A stretch of DNA of 64,000 nucleotides. It comes from an uncultured Mycoplasmatota bacterium (GTDB lineage: Bacteria; Bacillota_I; Bacilli_A; RF39; UBA660). Of the stretch, positions 53,243-61,244 are shown piece after piece (the stretch's first letter is position 1; each line of letters opens with the position of its first letter). The notes under the pieces are model-generated. The model searched no databases and was not told the DNA's origin. It saw only the letters and a list, made by a program, of their open reading frames with translations. Location: positions 1-64,000 of the forward strand of contig UREA01000004.1 of assembly GCA_900546715.1 (NCBI GenBank), given 5' to 3'. A program made the translations under genes and the position numbers.

Positions 53243-54108
53243 CTTTTAATACCCTCCACATTACAATTTTCAAAAATAATTGGATATAGTTCTTTATGAT
53301 TTAATACCCATTCTTTCATTTCACTTACCATATCCTCATAACTAGGAACTTCAAAATCAAATGATTTATCTGTTCTAATTAATGTTTTTTCACTTTCAAC
53401 ATTTGGATTTTCAGTAATTTCAATATCTTTGTTAAAATATTTTTTAAATAATTCTAATAAGTCTTTTTTAGAAATAAAATCGTTATTTACAACATGTTGT
53501 AACCCCGTCAAGTTATTATCAATTGCTTTTTTCATTGCTTTAGCAAGTTCAATAGTAGTAACTCCTGTCCAAATAACTTTAGTGTAACCTCCAACAGCAT
53601 CATTTTGAGTAATAAACCATTCAAATAGTCCAATTCCTTTAGGATTATTATCTGGACCCACAATAGATGTTCTAAGAGTTACATTACGATTATTATTTAT
53701 TTCTCCTAAAGCCTTACTTCTACCATAAAATGAAATTGCATCAGGTAAAGATTCTTCGTTATACTTACCAACAGTTCCTTCAAAAACACAATCAGTACTA
53801 ACATGAATAAATTTAAAATTATATTTTTTAGATAATTCATCAACATAATGCGGCAATAAACTATTAAGTCTTACAGCTAATACTTTATTTTCTTCAGCAA
53901 CTTTATTTAATATGCCAATACAATTTATAACTACATCTGGTTTTTCTGAAGAAATAATTGTATCTAAATTATTCATATCAGCATTAGCATCATATATAAC
54001 ACCATCACCATGAGTAACAGTTCCAATAACTTCATTTCCTAGTTCTAAAAAATAATTGTAAACTACATGACCTAACATTCCATTTTTTCCTAGAACTAAT
54101 ATTTTCAT
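53239..54108 (-). CDS. RmlD-type NAD(P)-dependent sugar nucleotide reductase
   Basis: The 289-residue product is a short-chain dehydrogenase/reductase: GKNGMLGHVVYNYFLE near 8-23 binds the cofactor, HVSTDCVFEG near 103 and YGRSKALGE near 126 give the catalytic S/T-Y-K set. It resembles RmlD/WbvR and lacks the C-terminal cupin of CapF (which is about 370 residues). That fits reduction of the 4-keto sugar made by the dehydratase before it. It overlaps both neighbours by four bases. Confidence 0.88.
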   Translation of the reverse strand: MKILVLGKNGMLGHVVYNYFLELGNEVIGTVTHGDGVIYDANADMNNLDTIISSEKPDVVINCIGILNKVAEENKVLAVRLNSLLPHYVDELSKKYNFKFIHVSTDCVFEGTVGKYNEESLPDAISFYGRSKALGEINNNRNVTLRTSIVGPDNNPKGIGLFEWFITQNDAVGGYTKVIWTGVTTIELAKAMKKAIDNNLTGLQHVVNNDFISKKDLLELFKKYFNKDIEITENPNVESEKTLIRTDKSFDFEVPSYEDMVSEMKEWVLNHKELYPIIFENCNVEGIKR

Positions 54109-55106
54109 TCTTCTATTTCTCCCATTCTTTCTAGAAGATTAATCATTCCGTCAATATCAAGTTGTCTCGTGTTATTAGATGTATATGATTCAACTTGTCG
54201 AACAGTTCCATCACCTTCTGGATAAAATTTATCATAATTTAAATCTCTATTATCCATTGGAATGCGATAATAATCTTCTAAGTCTTCGGCTTTAGTCATT
54301 TCTTCACGAGTAACTAAAACTTCATGATCTTTTTCTCCATGCCTAGTTCCAATTATTTTTATTTCAACATCGCTATTTTTATACTTAAGTATTGCTTTAG
54401 CTAAAGTATCAATTGTTGCACCTGGTGCCTTTTGTACAAACAAATCTCCTTGTTTACCATGTTCAAATGCATACATTACTAACTTTACTGCATCTTCTAG
54501 AGTCATCATGTATCTTGTCATTCCCGGATCAGTTACTGTTAATGGTTTTCCTTCTTTAATTAATTTATAAAATAAAGGAATAACTGAACCACGAGAACCC
54601 ATAACATTACCATATCTTGTTAGACAAATTGTTGTTTTTGCATTATCTCCAAGCATTCGTGCTTTAGCAATAATAACCTTTTCCATTAAAGCCTTACTCA
54701 TTCCCATTGCATTTATAGGATATGCTGCTTTATCCGTACTTAAACAGACAATTTTTTTTACTCCATGCTTAACTGCACACTCAAGTACATTATATGAACC
54801 AAATACATTTGTTTTAGCAGCTTCAATTGGGAAAAATTCGCAAGATGGCACTTGTTTTAATGCAGCTGCATGAAATATGTAATCAACACCTTCCATAGCA
54901 CTATCTAAAGTTGTAATATCTCTAACATCTCCTATAAAAAACTTGATTTTAGGATTATTATATCTTTTACGCATATCATCTTGTTTCTTTTCATCTCTTG
55001 ATAAAATTCTAATTTCTTTTAAATCAGAATCTAAAAACATTTGCAAAACTTTATTTCCAAATGAACCAGTTCCTCCAGTAATCAATAATACCTTATCTTT
55101 AAACAT
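54105..55106 (-). CDS. UDP-GlcNAc 4,6-dehydratase/5-epimerase (CapE/FnlA/WbjB family)
   Basis: The product of about 333 residues has GGTGSFGNKVLQMFLDSD near 12-29, GDVRDITTL, HAAALKQVPSCEFFPIEA near 83-100 and STDKAAYPINAMGMSKALME near 124-143, in which methionine takes the place of the usual YxxxK tyrosine, as in the CapE group. It starts the conversion of UDP-GlcNAc to a 6-deoxy-4-keto sugar. The ATG at 55106 is chosen since GGAG lies eight bases before it; an in-frame GTG at 55115 touches the ribosome site. The three genes of this pathway are coupled by overlaps. Confidence 0.92.
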   Translation of the reverse strand: MFKDKVLLITGGTGSFGNKVLQMFLDSDLKEIRILSRDEKKQDDMRKRYNNPKIKFFIGDVRDITTLDSAMEGVDYIFHAAALKQVPSCEFFPIEAAKTNVFGSYNVLECAVKHGVKKIVCLSTDKAAYPINAMGMSKALMEKVIIAKARMLGDNAKTTICLTRYGNVMGSRGSVIPLFYKLIKEGKPLTVTDPGMTRYMMTLEDAVKLVMYAFEHGKQGDLFVQKAPGATIDTLAKAILKYKNSDVEIKIIGTRHGEKDHEVLVTREEMTKAEDLEDYYRIPMDNRDLNYDKFYPEGDGTVRQVESYTSNNTRQLDIDGMINLLERMGEIEE

Positions 55107-55145
55107 TTTTCTCACTCCTCTTACATTTTATTATATCATAATTTT

Positions 55146-55883
55146 TTAAATATTCATTATTTTTTTATAATAAGTATCACATACTTTTTTTGTATTACCC
55201 ATCATAACTATTTTTCCATCTTCAAGCCATATAACTTTATTACATAATTCTCTAATAGATTCCAAGGAATGTGATACATATAAAACAGTAGTTCCACCTT
55301 TTATCATTGACATCATTTTATTTTTACTTTTTTCTTGAAATTTAATATCTCCAACAGACAATATCTCATCTACAATTAATATCTCTGGATCAACAACTGT
55401 AGAAATTGAAAAAGCTAATTTTGCAACCATACCAGATGAAAAATTCTTAACTGGAACATCTAAAAAATCTTTAAGTTCTGAAAATTCAACAATTTCATCA
55501 AACTTTTCATTCAAAAACTCTTTAGAATATCCAAGTATCGCTCCATTTAAATAAATGTTTTCTCGAGCAGTTAAATCAGCATCAAATCCAGCTCCAAGTT
55601 CAATCATCGGAGAAATGACTCCATCAACTTCAACAGTACCTTCAGTAGGTTTCATTACTCCACTAACTACTTTAAGAAGAGTAGATTTTCCAGCCCCATT
55701 AGCACCTATTAAACCAACTACATCTCCTCTTTCCACATTAAAAGTTATATTTTTTAATGCCCAAAAATCACTTTTTTTAATTCTTTTTCTTTTATCAAAC
55801 AATCTTATAAATGTCATTTTTAAAGAATTATCCTTTTCAACACCTAAATTAAATTTCATTCCAACATCTTTTAATCTAATCAT
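55146..55883 (-). CDS. Polysaccharide/teichoic acid ABC exporter ATPase (second set, Wzt/TagH-like)
   Basis: The product of about 245 residues has Walker A GLIGANGAGKSTLLKV near 64-79, signature NFSSGMVAKLAFSI and Walker B ILIVDEILSVGD. It starts at 55883, where GGGAGG precedes the ATG by four bases; the open frame reaches 55946 but the family begins at IRLKDVGMKF. It has no C-terminal substrate-binding domain, so it probably exports a chain without capping control. It pairs with the permease directly upstream and belongs to the same class as the pair at 37-38.6 kb. Confidence 0.92.
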   Translation of the reverse strand: MIRLKDVGMKFNLGVEKDNSLKMTFIRLFDKRKRIKKSDFWALKNITFNVERGDVVGLIGANGAGKSTLLKVVSGVMKPTEGTVEVDGVISPMIELGAGFDADLTARENIYLNGAILGYSKEFLNEKFDEIVEFSELKDFLDVPVKNFSSGMVAKLAFSISTVVDPEILIVDEILSVGDIKFQEKSKNKMMSMIKGGTTVLYVSHSLESIRELCNKVIWLEDGKIVMMGNTKKVCDTYYKKIMNI

Positions 55884-55893
55884 GTATCCTCCC

Positions 55894-56706
55894 TTATAAG
55901 TAATAAATAAATTTATTTTGTTTTTTTCTAAACACAAACAAACCAATTATTAAAACAACCACTCCAGATAATAAACATCCTAACAAATTGGTCCAAGTTG
56001 GCATTTGTGAATTTAACAATATATCCCTTGTAGCATTTATAAATTGATATAATGGATTAAACACAAATATTTTTTGTAACCAATCAGGTAATATAGATAT
56101 TGAATAAAATATTGGAGTAAAATAATTTAATATTGTTAGTAAAATACCCCAAATATAAATCATATCTCTTAAAAATACTGCAATTGTAGAAAGAATATAA
56201 CCAACACCAACAGTAAACATAAACATACACAAATATATAAAAGGTAATAATAAATAATATACATTAATATAGCATTTTGTTCCCTCGGCAGCATCACCTG
56301 ATAAAAAAACTATCAAAAATAATGGTATTAATGATAAAACAAAATTAATTGCAACAAATATGCATTTAGCAACTGGAAAAATATATTTAGGTATATATAC
56401 TTTATTTATTAATGATGCATTTCCTGTAATAGAAAGCATTGCATTATTGGTGGCTTCACTAAAATAATTAAATATTACTAAACCACTCATTAAGTATACT
56501 AAATAATTAGTTCCTTCCATACTAAATTTAAACATATTAGAAAATACTATAGCCATTACTATCATCATTAATAACGGATATAAGATACTCCATAAAACCC
56601 CTAAAACACTTCTCTTGTATTTTATTTTAAAATCTCTTATTACAAGTTGTGATAATAAAAACCTATATTTTTTTACATTATAAAATATATTTTTTACAAA
56701 AGTCAT
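55894..56706 (-). CDS. Polysaccharide/teichoic acid ABC exporter permease (second set, Wzm/TagG-like)
   Basis: The 270-residue ABC-2 permease has six membrane helices and the family blocks LVIRDFKIKYKRSVLGVLWSI near 21-41 and FLRDMIYIWGILLTILNYFTPIFY near 180-203. It overlaps the TagO gene by four bases and is followed after ten bases by its ATPase. Having two exporters in one locus suggests two different polymers, or a glycopolymer plus a teichoic acid. Confidence 0.93.
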   Translation of the reverse strand: MTFVKNIFYNVKKYRFLLSQLVIRDFKIKYKRSVLGVLWSILYPLLMMIVMAIVFSNMFKFSMEGTNYLVYLMSGLVIFNYFSEATNNAMLSITGNASLINKVYIPKYIFPVAKCIFVAINFVLSLIPLFLIVFLSGDAAEGTKCYINVYYLLLPFIYLCMFMFTVGVGYILSTIAVFLRDMIYIWGILLTILNYFTPIFYSISILPDWLQKIFVFNPLYQFINATRDILLNSQMPTWTNLLGCLLSGVVVLIIGLFVFRKKQNKFIYYL

Positions 56707-57839
56707 CTTTTCTTCCTTCCTTTCTTGCTTTTCTTCTTTTTCTTATTATGTTTTACATCAGTTGCTAATCTCACTACTACTTTATCAGTTATTTCATTTT
56801 TCTTCTTATGTTCAAATAATATATCTGTCTTAAGTATTACAAATAATAAAAGAATCATAAGTATTACATATATAGCTATAGCTATTTGATTATCCCCTAA
56901 GACATAAAATATTGATACTGCTGCAAAAGCTATGTCTATCGCATAAATTATTAAAATACTTTTAGTTGGACTATATTTCATTTTAAGAAGTTGATGATGA
57001 AAATGTTCTTTATCAGCAACTCCAATATTTTGTCCTTTAAGTATCCTTCTAAGTATTGCAAATACTGTATCAAATATTGGTATAGCTAAAATAATTATTG
57101 GCACAATTAAAGATGTAAATGTTGTTACTTTATATCCAAGAAGTGCAATAATTGATATCATAAACCCTAAAAATAAACTTCCGGTATCTCCCATAAATAT
57201 CTTAGCGGGTGGAAAATTATGAAATAAAAATCCTAAAGTTGAACCAAGCATAATTAGTGATATTATAACATCTAATCCCCCGATACGATTTAATATAAAA
57301 GCAATTATAGCAATAGTCAAGAAATATATTGAACTAATACCTGCCGCAAGGCCATCTAGGCCATCAATTAAATTAATAGCATTGGTAATTGCTACAATAA
57401 ATACAATTGAAGTAAGTGAACCCCAAAATTCATTAAAATAAATATTAAATCCAAGTAATGTTACATTTGTAAAATATAGCTCACCATATAATACTACAAT
57501 AGTTGCTGCAATAATTTGGACAATTAATTTATATCTAGCTTTAACTGGATTTATATCATCAACTATACCTACTAAAATAAGTAAGAAACCTCCAATTAAA
57601 ATGGATAACATTTGAGTGCTAACATCACCATAAAGAATATAGCCAAGTAAAAATGCTAGAAAAATTGCCAGTCCCCCAAGCCTTGGCATTGGAACTTTAT
57701 GTATTTTCCTTTCATTTGGTTCATCCATTGCATTTATATGTAAAGCAATCTTTTTTATAATTGGTACAAGTATTAAACTAGCTAAAAAAGTAACAATTAC
57801 TATAATAAATACATTATGTCCATTTACTACTAAATCCAT
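56703..57839 (-). CDS. tagO: Undecaprenyl-phosphate GlcNAc-1-phosphate transferase (TagO/WecA family)
   Basis: TagO starts wall teichoic acid and many other polymers by putting GlcNAc-1-phosphate on undecaprenyl phosphate. The 378-residue product has about eleven membrane helices and the family motifs VDDINPVKARYK near 88, NAINLIDGLDGLAAGIS near 150-166, FMGDTGSLFLGF near 215-226 and KEHFHHQLLKM near 280. The C-terminus is a lysine-rich cytoplasmic tail. AGGAG lies six bases before the ATG. It is the first gene of the long operon. Confidence 0.95.
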   Translation of the reverse strand: MDLVVNGHNVFIIVIVTFLASLILVPIIKKIALHINAMDEPNERKIHKVPMPRLGGLAIFLAFLLGYILYGDVSTQMLSILIGGFLLILVGIVDDINPVKARYKLIVQIIAATIVVLYGELYFTNVTLLGFNIYFNEFWGSLTSIVFIVAITNAINLIDGLDGLAAGISSIYFLTIAIIAFILNRIGGLDVIISLIMLGSTLGFLFHNFPPAKIFMGDTGSLFLGFMISIIALLGYKVTTFTSLIVPIIILAIPIFDTVFAILRRILKGQNIGVADKEHFHHQLLKMKYSPTKSILIIYAIDIAFAAVSIFYVLGDNQIAIAIYVILMILLLFVILKTDILFEHKKKNEITDKVVVRLATDVKHNKKKKKSKKGRKKR

Positions 57840-57861
57840 ATAATATTCTCCTAGTAATAAT

Positions 57862-57867
57862 ATTATA
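57862..57867 (-). promoter_or_regulatory. -10 element of the tagO operon
   Basis: The minus strand has TATAAT 22 bases before the ATG of tagO; upstream is only the terminator T-run, so the -35 is weak. Confidence 0.4.
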
Positions 57868-57873
57868 ACCCAT

Positions 57874-57912
57874 AAAAAAAGAAAATAAAAGAATTATCCT
57901 TTATTTTCTTGA
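57874..57912 (-). terminator. Terminator of the fic/toxin-antitoxin region
   Basis: On the minus strand AAGAAAATAAA pairs with TTTATTTTCTT, followed by TTTTTATG. The remnant fic stop codon lies in the loop side of the stem. Confidence 0.65.
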
Positions 57913-58861
57913 AAGTAATTTTCAAATTTAACAATTATTTCATTTAAAAGTTCTTTTTTTAGATTCAGTTTCTATTAAATCATCTATTATTTTGCATTCA
58001 TTATTTTTTCTTTTACCTTCATAATTAATTTTTTTACAATGAGGTCTCTTGAATGTAAATCATTATTCTTACCCAATAATAAGTTTTCATAAAACTTTAT
58101 TAAGAAACTATTATCTTGTTTTATATTTAAATAATTATTAAAGTAATTACTTCTTACTAGTGCATTTCTATAATAAACAGATTTATCTTTGAACATAGTA
58201 TTATCTACCGTATATCCAAGCGATATTAGATTAGATACTTTTCTATAAATAGTGCAGTAGTTCTAGTATTACCTTCTCTAAATGGGTGGACCTGCCACAA
58301 ATTAGAAGAAAAACTAGTTATATTATTAATCACATCAACCATATTCAATTCTTTATAATTTTTCATTTTTTCTAATGATATATCATAATCTAATGATTGC
58401 TCTAAAAATCTACAATCACCATAAGCAACTGAATCATTATATAAAATTCTTTCATGTTTAGAAAAATCTACTTTTCTAAATTCTCCAGCAAATTCGTATA
58501 CATCCTTGAATAAAAATTTGTGAATATATTTTATATAGTCTACTGATAATTCAAAATTATCTTCTTCTAATAGCTCAACAATTCTCGTAGAAACTAAATC
58601 GCATTCAAATTCATCCCAAACTATTTCATCTGATTGATCTTTTTCTACATAATATCGTTTTAATTCATGTTCAACTTCATAAATGGTTTTCTCACCTGTT
58701 ACATTTTCTTGTAATAACTTTTCTAAATACTTAGATGGCTTTAAATTATCAACTTCTTGAAGTCCAATTGCCATATCCCACTCTTGTTGTTTTATATTAT
58801 TTTTAGGTGTCTTTGTTTCAACATAATTATTTACACTTGAATCTAATTCTTTTTCAGACAT
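57894..58861 (-). pseudogene. Fic-domain protein, frameshifted
   Basis: Fic enzymes transfer AMP or other groups to proteins. The first 211 codons (58861-58226) hold the Fic core with the active motif HPFREGNTRTTALF, then stop. The cause is visible: CTAAT is present twice in tandem (plus strand ATTAG at 58225-58229 and 58230-58234); removing one copy gives YLISLGY and joins the frame to the next 70 codons (to 57987), which continue a normal Fic C-terminus (NLLLGKNNDLHSRDL). Two more single-base shifts in A-runs (58029-58035, 57954-57960) would extend it to KFENYFQENKG at 57894. It has its own promoter. Confidence 0.8.
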
Positions 58862-58882
58862 TCTAACATCTCCATTTATAAC

Positions 58883-58911
58883 AGTATACCAAAAAGATTT
58901 CTATTTGTCAT
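58883..58911 (-). promoter_or_regulatory. Promoter of the fic gene
   Basis: On the minus strand ATGACA (58906-58911) and TATACT (58883-58888) are 17 bases apart, about 22 bases before the ATG. Confidence 0.65.
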
Positions 58912-58945
58912 TGATATACAGATTTTATAAGACGATATTTATTTT

Positions 58946-59848
58946 TTAAATATCAAGTTCCTTTGCATATTTAAAATCAACAATCTCTCCATCTTTGGTT
59001 TTGATCCAACCAATAAACTTATGAGACCAATCTGACAAATCTTTAGCACTCTTTCCCTTAAATTCATCAATTATTTTATCTAATACTTTTATTTCATTTT
59101 CATTAAAACAAGACAAATCAGCATCTTGAAGAGGTGCAAATAACATAGCTGAATCATCAACTGATGAAGCAAGCTTAATATAATCTTGTTTAATTAATAA
59201 GTTAAGTAAGGCATCTTGATTATTAACAATTGGACCAAATGGCGCATGAGCATATTTAAAATTACTTATTGCTTTATTAAATAATTTATAATTTAGAAAA
59301 TCAGATGCAAATAAATATTTCATTAATTGTGTTCTATTTAATATAACTTTATTAAGTATATATAAAATTACATTAATACTTTTATAATCAATATCAACAT
59401 TTATTCTATCTAATATTTTATAATATTTTTCTTTAGATAAATTTTTATTATTTTTTAAAATATTATAAATATTATCTTTATTATTTAATAGGCTTATATA
59501 AGTATCAAGATATTCTTTCTGTGGCAGTGATTTGGCATTTTCATATCTTGTTATTGTTTTTTTACTCCACCCAAGAGCTTCCGCAAATAACCCTTGAGAT
59601 AAATTTAGTGACTCTCTTATTTCTTTTAATTTTTCAAAACTTAAACCAAATAAATTTAAATAAGCAACATTTATATCATGTACAAACACATCATAATCAT
59701 CAAAATCATATTCAGTTTCACATATTGGACAAGTAAAAACTCTTTCATCAATCACAACATTTTGACCATGAATATTATGATTAGTTTTTTCAACCCTTAC
59801 TTCCACCATTACATCTTTATCACATTCAAAACAATACATTTTTTCCAT
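58946..59848 (-). CDS. MqsA-like zinc-finger/HTH antitoxin fused to a Panacea domain
   Basis: The 300-residue product has an MqsA-type zinc finger (CFEC near 6-9, CPIC near 40-43), an XRE-type HTH (LNLSQGLFAEALGWSKKTITRYEN near 80-103) and a C-terminal Panacea (DUF4065) domain (TQLMKYLFASDFLNYKLF, YAHAPFGPIVNN, then WSHKFIGW). The first parts would bind DNA and repress the operon, and the Panacea part could neutralise a toxin. It starts 16 bases after the end of the MqsR-like remnant and is followed by fic. All motifs are intact, while both neighbours are broken. AAAGGA precedes the ATG. Confidence 0.83.
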   Translation of the reverse strand: MEKMYCFECDKDVMVEVRVEKTNHNIHGQNVVIDERVFTCPICETEYDFDDYDVFVHDINVAYLNLFGLSFEKLKEIRESLNLSQGLFAEALGWSKKTITRYENAKSLPQKEYLDTYISLLNNKDNIYNILKNNKNLSKEKYYKILDRINVDIDYKSINVILYILNKVILNRTQLMKYLFASDFLNYKLFNKAISNFKYAHAPFGPIVNNQDALLNLLIKQDYIKLASSVDDSAMLFAPLQDADLSCFNENEIKVLDKIIDEFKGKSAKDLSDWSHKFIGWIKTKDGEIVDFKYAKELDI

Positions 59849-59864
59849 ATTATCAAATCCTTTC

Positions 59865-60218
59865 CTAACTATAATTACTTTCGTGAAATGACAAACATAC
59901 CACTTTATTTCTATATGTTATATACATTCTTACCATTAATCATTTTTAAAAACACATACATCTCCGTATTATAATCCCTAGAAACATCATAATCAAAACT
60001 TACACTAATACAATCTTGCACATTGAGATTCATTACATGTTTCCATATTTCTTTTTCTTTAAATATACCTATTTCGGCAAGAGCTTGTCTAGCAGTTAAT
60101 ATTCTACCATTTAAATTAATTTTTCTGTTTTTAATAAACAATACATTTTCCTCTCCACTTCTTTTTTACATAATTTCAAAAAAGCCTCTACTGCATTTTT
60201 ATCCAATGTTGATAACAT
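59865..60218 (-). pseudogene. MqsR-like toxin, frameshifted at both ends
   Basis: Three consecutive frames give one protein-like series. It begins at ATG 60218 (AAAGGAGG four bases before) with MLSTLDKNAVEAFLKLCKKEVE; after a two-base AG gain (GAGAGG) it continues in the frame of 60141-59911 (ILTARQALAEIGIFKEKEIW, DYDVSRDYNTEMYVFLKMIN); after loss of TA in a TATATA-type run it goes on with YRNKVVCLSFHESNY to the TAG at 59865. The order fits the MqsR-family toxins of Firmicutes, and it precedes an MqsA-like gene. The middle part could still be made from a TTG start with GGAGAGG before it, but it would lack both ends. Confidence 0.6.
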
Positions 60219-60248
60219 AAATCCTCCTTTACATCCTTCAGTTAATTA

Positions 60249-60277
60249 ATTATAACAAAATTTTATATTGGTGTCGA
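60249..60277 (-). promoter_or_regulatory. Promoter of the MqsR/MqsA-Panacea operon
   Basis: On the minus strand TCGACA (60272-60277) and TATAAT (60249-60254) are 17 bases apart, with TG before the -10 (extended form). Confidence 0.65.
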
Positions 60278-60288
60278 TTGTCACCATT
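60267..60288 (-). promoter_or_regulatory. Operator-like inverted repeat over the toxin-antitoxin -35
   Basis: ATTGGTG (60267-60273) and CACCATT (60282-60288) form an inverse repeat with one mismatch that covers the -35. It is a likely site for the HTH of the MqsA-Panacea protein. Confidence 0.45.
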
Positions 60289-60307
60289 AAGTTTTTAAAC
60301 CAACATT

Positions 60308-60333
60308 AAAAGGCAACCGATTGATTGCCTTTT
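60308..60333. terminator. Bidirectional terminator after the GIY-YIG gene
   Basis: AAAAGGCAA and TTGCCTTTT pair around eight bases, with T-rich sequence on the minus side (TTTTAATG). Confidence 0.7.
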
Positions 60334-60347
60334 AATATAATATTTAA

Positions 60348-61199
60348 TTATGATGCCATCATAGTGGTAATTACTATAAATGCAATAATTACAACTACAG
60401 GTATTATAATTATTGTTAAAATCATTATGAGATATTCTTGTTTTTGATTTTTTAAATATTCTTTATACCAAACTTCTACTTCCGTTTTTTTAGCAAAGTA
60501 TCTATTACCTTTTTTATATAGCGGCAAATTATTATAAACATACAAATTTATCACTTTATTTCTACTACATTGAAGCATTTTCATTAAATCAATCATAGTT
60601 AATTCTTCGTCCTCTACATATTCTTTTCTATTAATATATGCAGTAGTTAAGCTATCTAGCTTACCTCCAATTGTTCTATTTAAAAGATATTTATTAGGAA
60701 AATCCCCAATAAATCTATCTTCATCATTAAACAGAACATCTGTTTTATAAACAAATATTCTTGTAGTATCTAAAGGCAAAAAACTATCTATTGATAATTT
60801 AGAAGTTTCAACATTACCAAATATCAAGCGTTCAAAAGGCATTTTTTTCCGCCAATGAGAAACAATTCTATCCTTAATATTTCTAGATGTTCCAATATAT
60901 ATTTGACAATAGTCATCTAAAACCATAATATAATATCCAGAATAATTACAATTATTTAAATCTTTTATTTCAATAAATTGTGGATACTTTCTTAAAAAAT
61001 CTCTCAAACATTGATTAAAATCATATTTATCTAAGCTTTTAAAACGATTTAGATTAATATCAAAATTTTTTTTACAATTTTTATAATGTTCTAATTTACT
61101 AGAATCATTTTCAATTTCTTCCAATGAAATATTAATATAATTAGAACTATTTAGTTTAACTTCTTTATATCTTGATATATCAATATTAAAATGCAACAT
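60348..61199 (-). CDS. GIY-YIG domain protein with HTH and C-terminal membrane helix
   Basis: The product of about 283 residues has an N-terminal part of unknown fold, then a GIY-YIG nuclease-like core near 88-175: SGYYIMVLD, QIYIGTSRNIKDRIVSHW with the conserved arginine and histidine, a glutamate near 160 (NDEDRFIGDF) and a final asparagine (YLLNRTIGG). Next comes an excisionase/MerR-like HTH (TMIDLMKMLQCSRNKVINLY near 200-220, then PLYKKGNRYFAKKTEVEVW) and a single membrane helix at the very end (ILTIIIIPVVVIIAFIVITT). AGGAG lies seven bases before the ATG at 61199. The combination is not one I know; membrane-held DNA cleavage or binding is only a guess. Confidence 0.78.
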   Translation of the reverse strand: MLHFNIDISRYKEVKLNSSNYINISLEEIENDSSKLEHYKNCKKNFDINLNRFKSLDKYDFNQCLRDFLRKYPQFIEIKDLNNCNYSGYYIMVLDDYCQIYIGTSRNIKDRIVSHWRKKMPFERLIFGNVETSKLSIDSFLPLDTTRIFVYKTDVLFNDEDRFIGDFPNKYLLNRTIGGKLDSLTTAYINRKEYVEDEELTMIDLMKMLQCSRNKVINLYVYNNLPLYKKGNRYFAKKTEVEVWYKEYLKNQKQEYLIMILTIIIIPVVVIIAFIVITTMMAS

Positions 61200-61244
61200 C
61201 AAAAAACTCCTTTTCTAAAAACATAACTCGCTTGACTATAAAAT

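Noticed and set aside
33295..57839. Mobile element or prophage origin for the glycopolymer locus
   Set aside because: I find no transposase, integrase, terminal repeats or tRNA target; gene order and overlaps fit a vertically kept operon cluster, although its gene content may be variable.
59521..59974. Plus-strand ORFs opposite the MqsA-Panacea and MqsR-like genes
   Set aside because: They are His/Ile/Phe-rich mirrors of AT-rich coding sequence without start signals.
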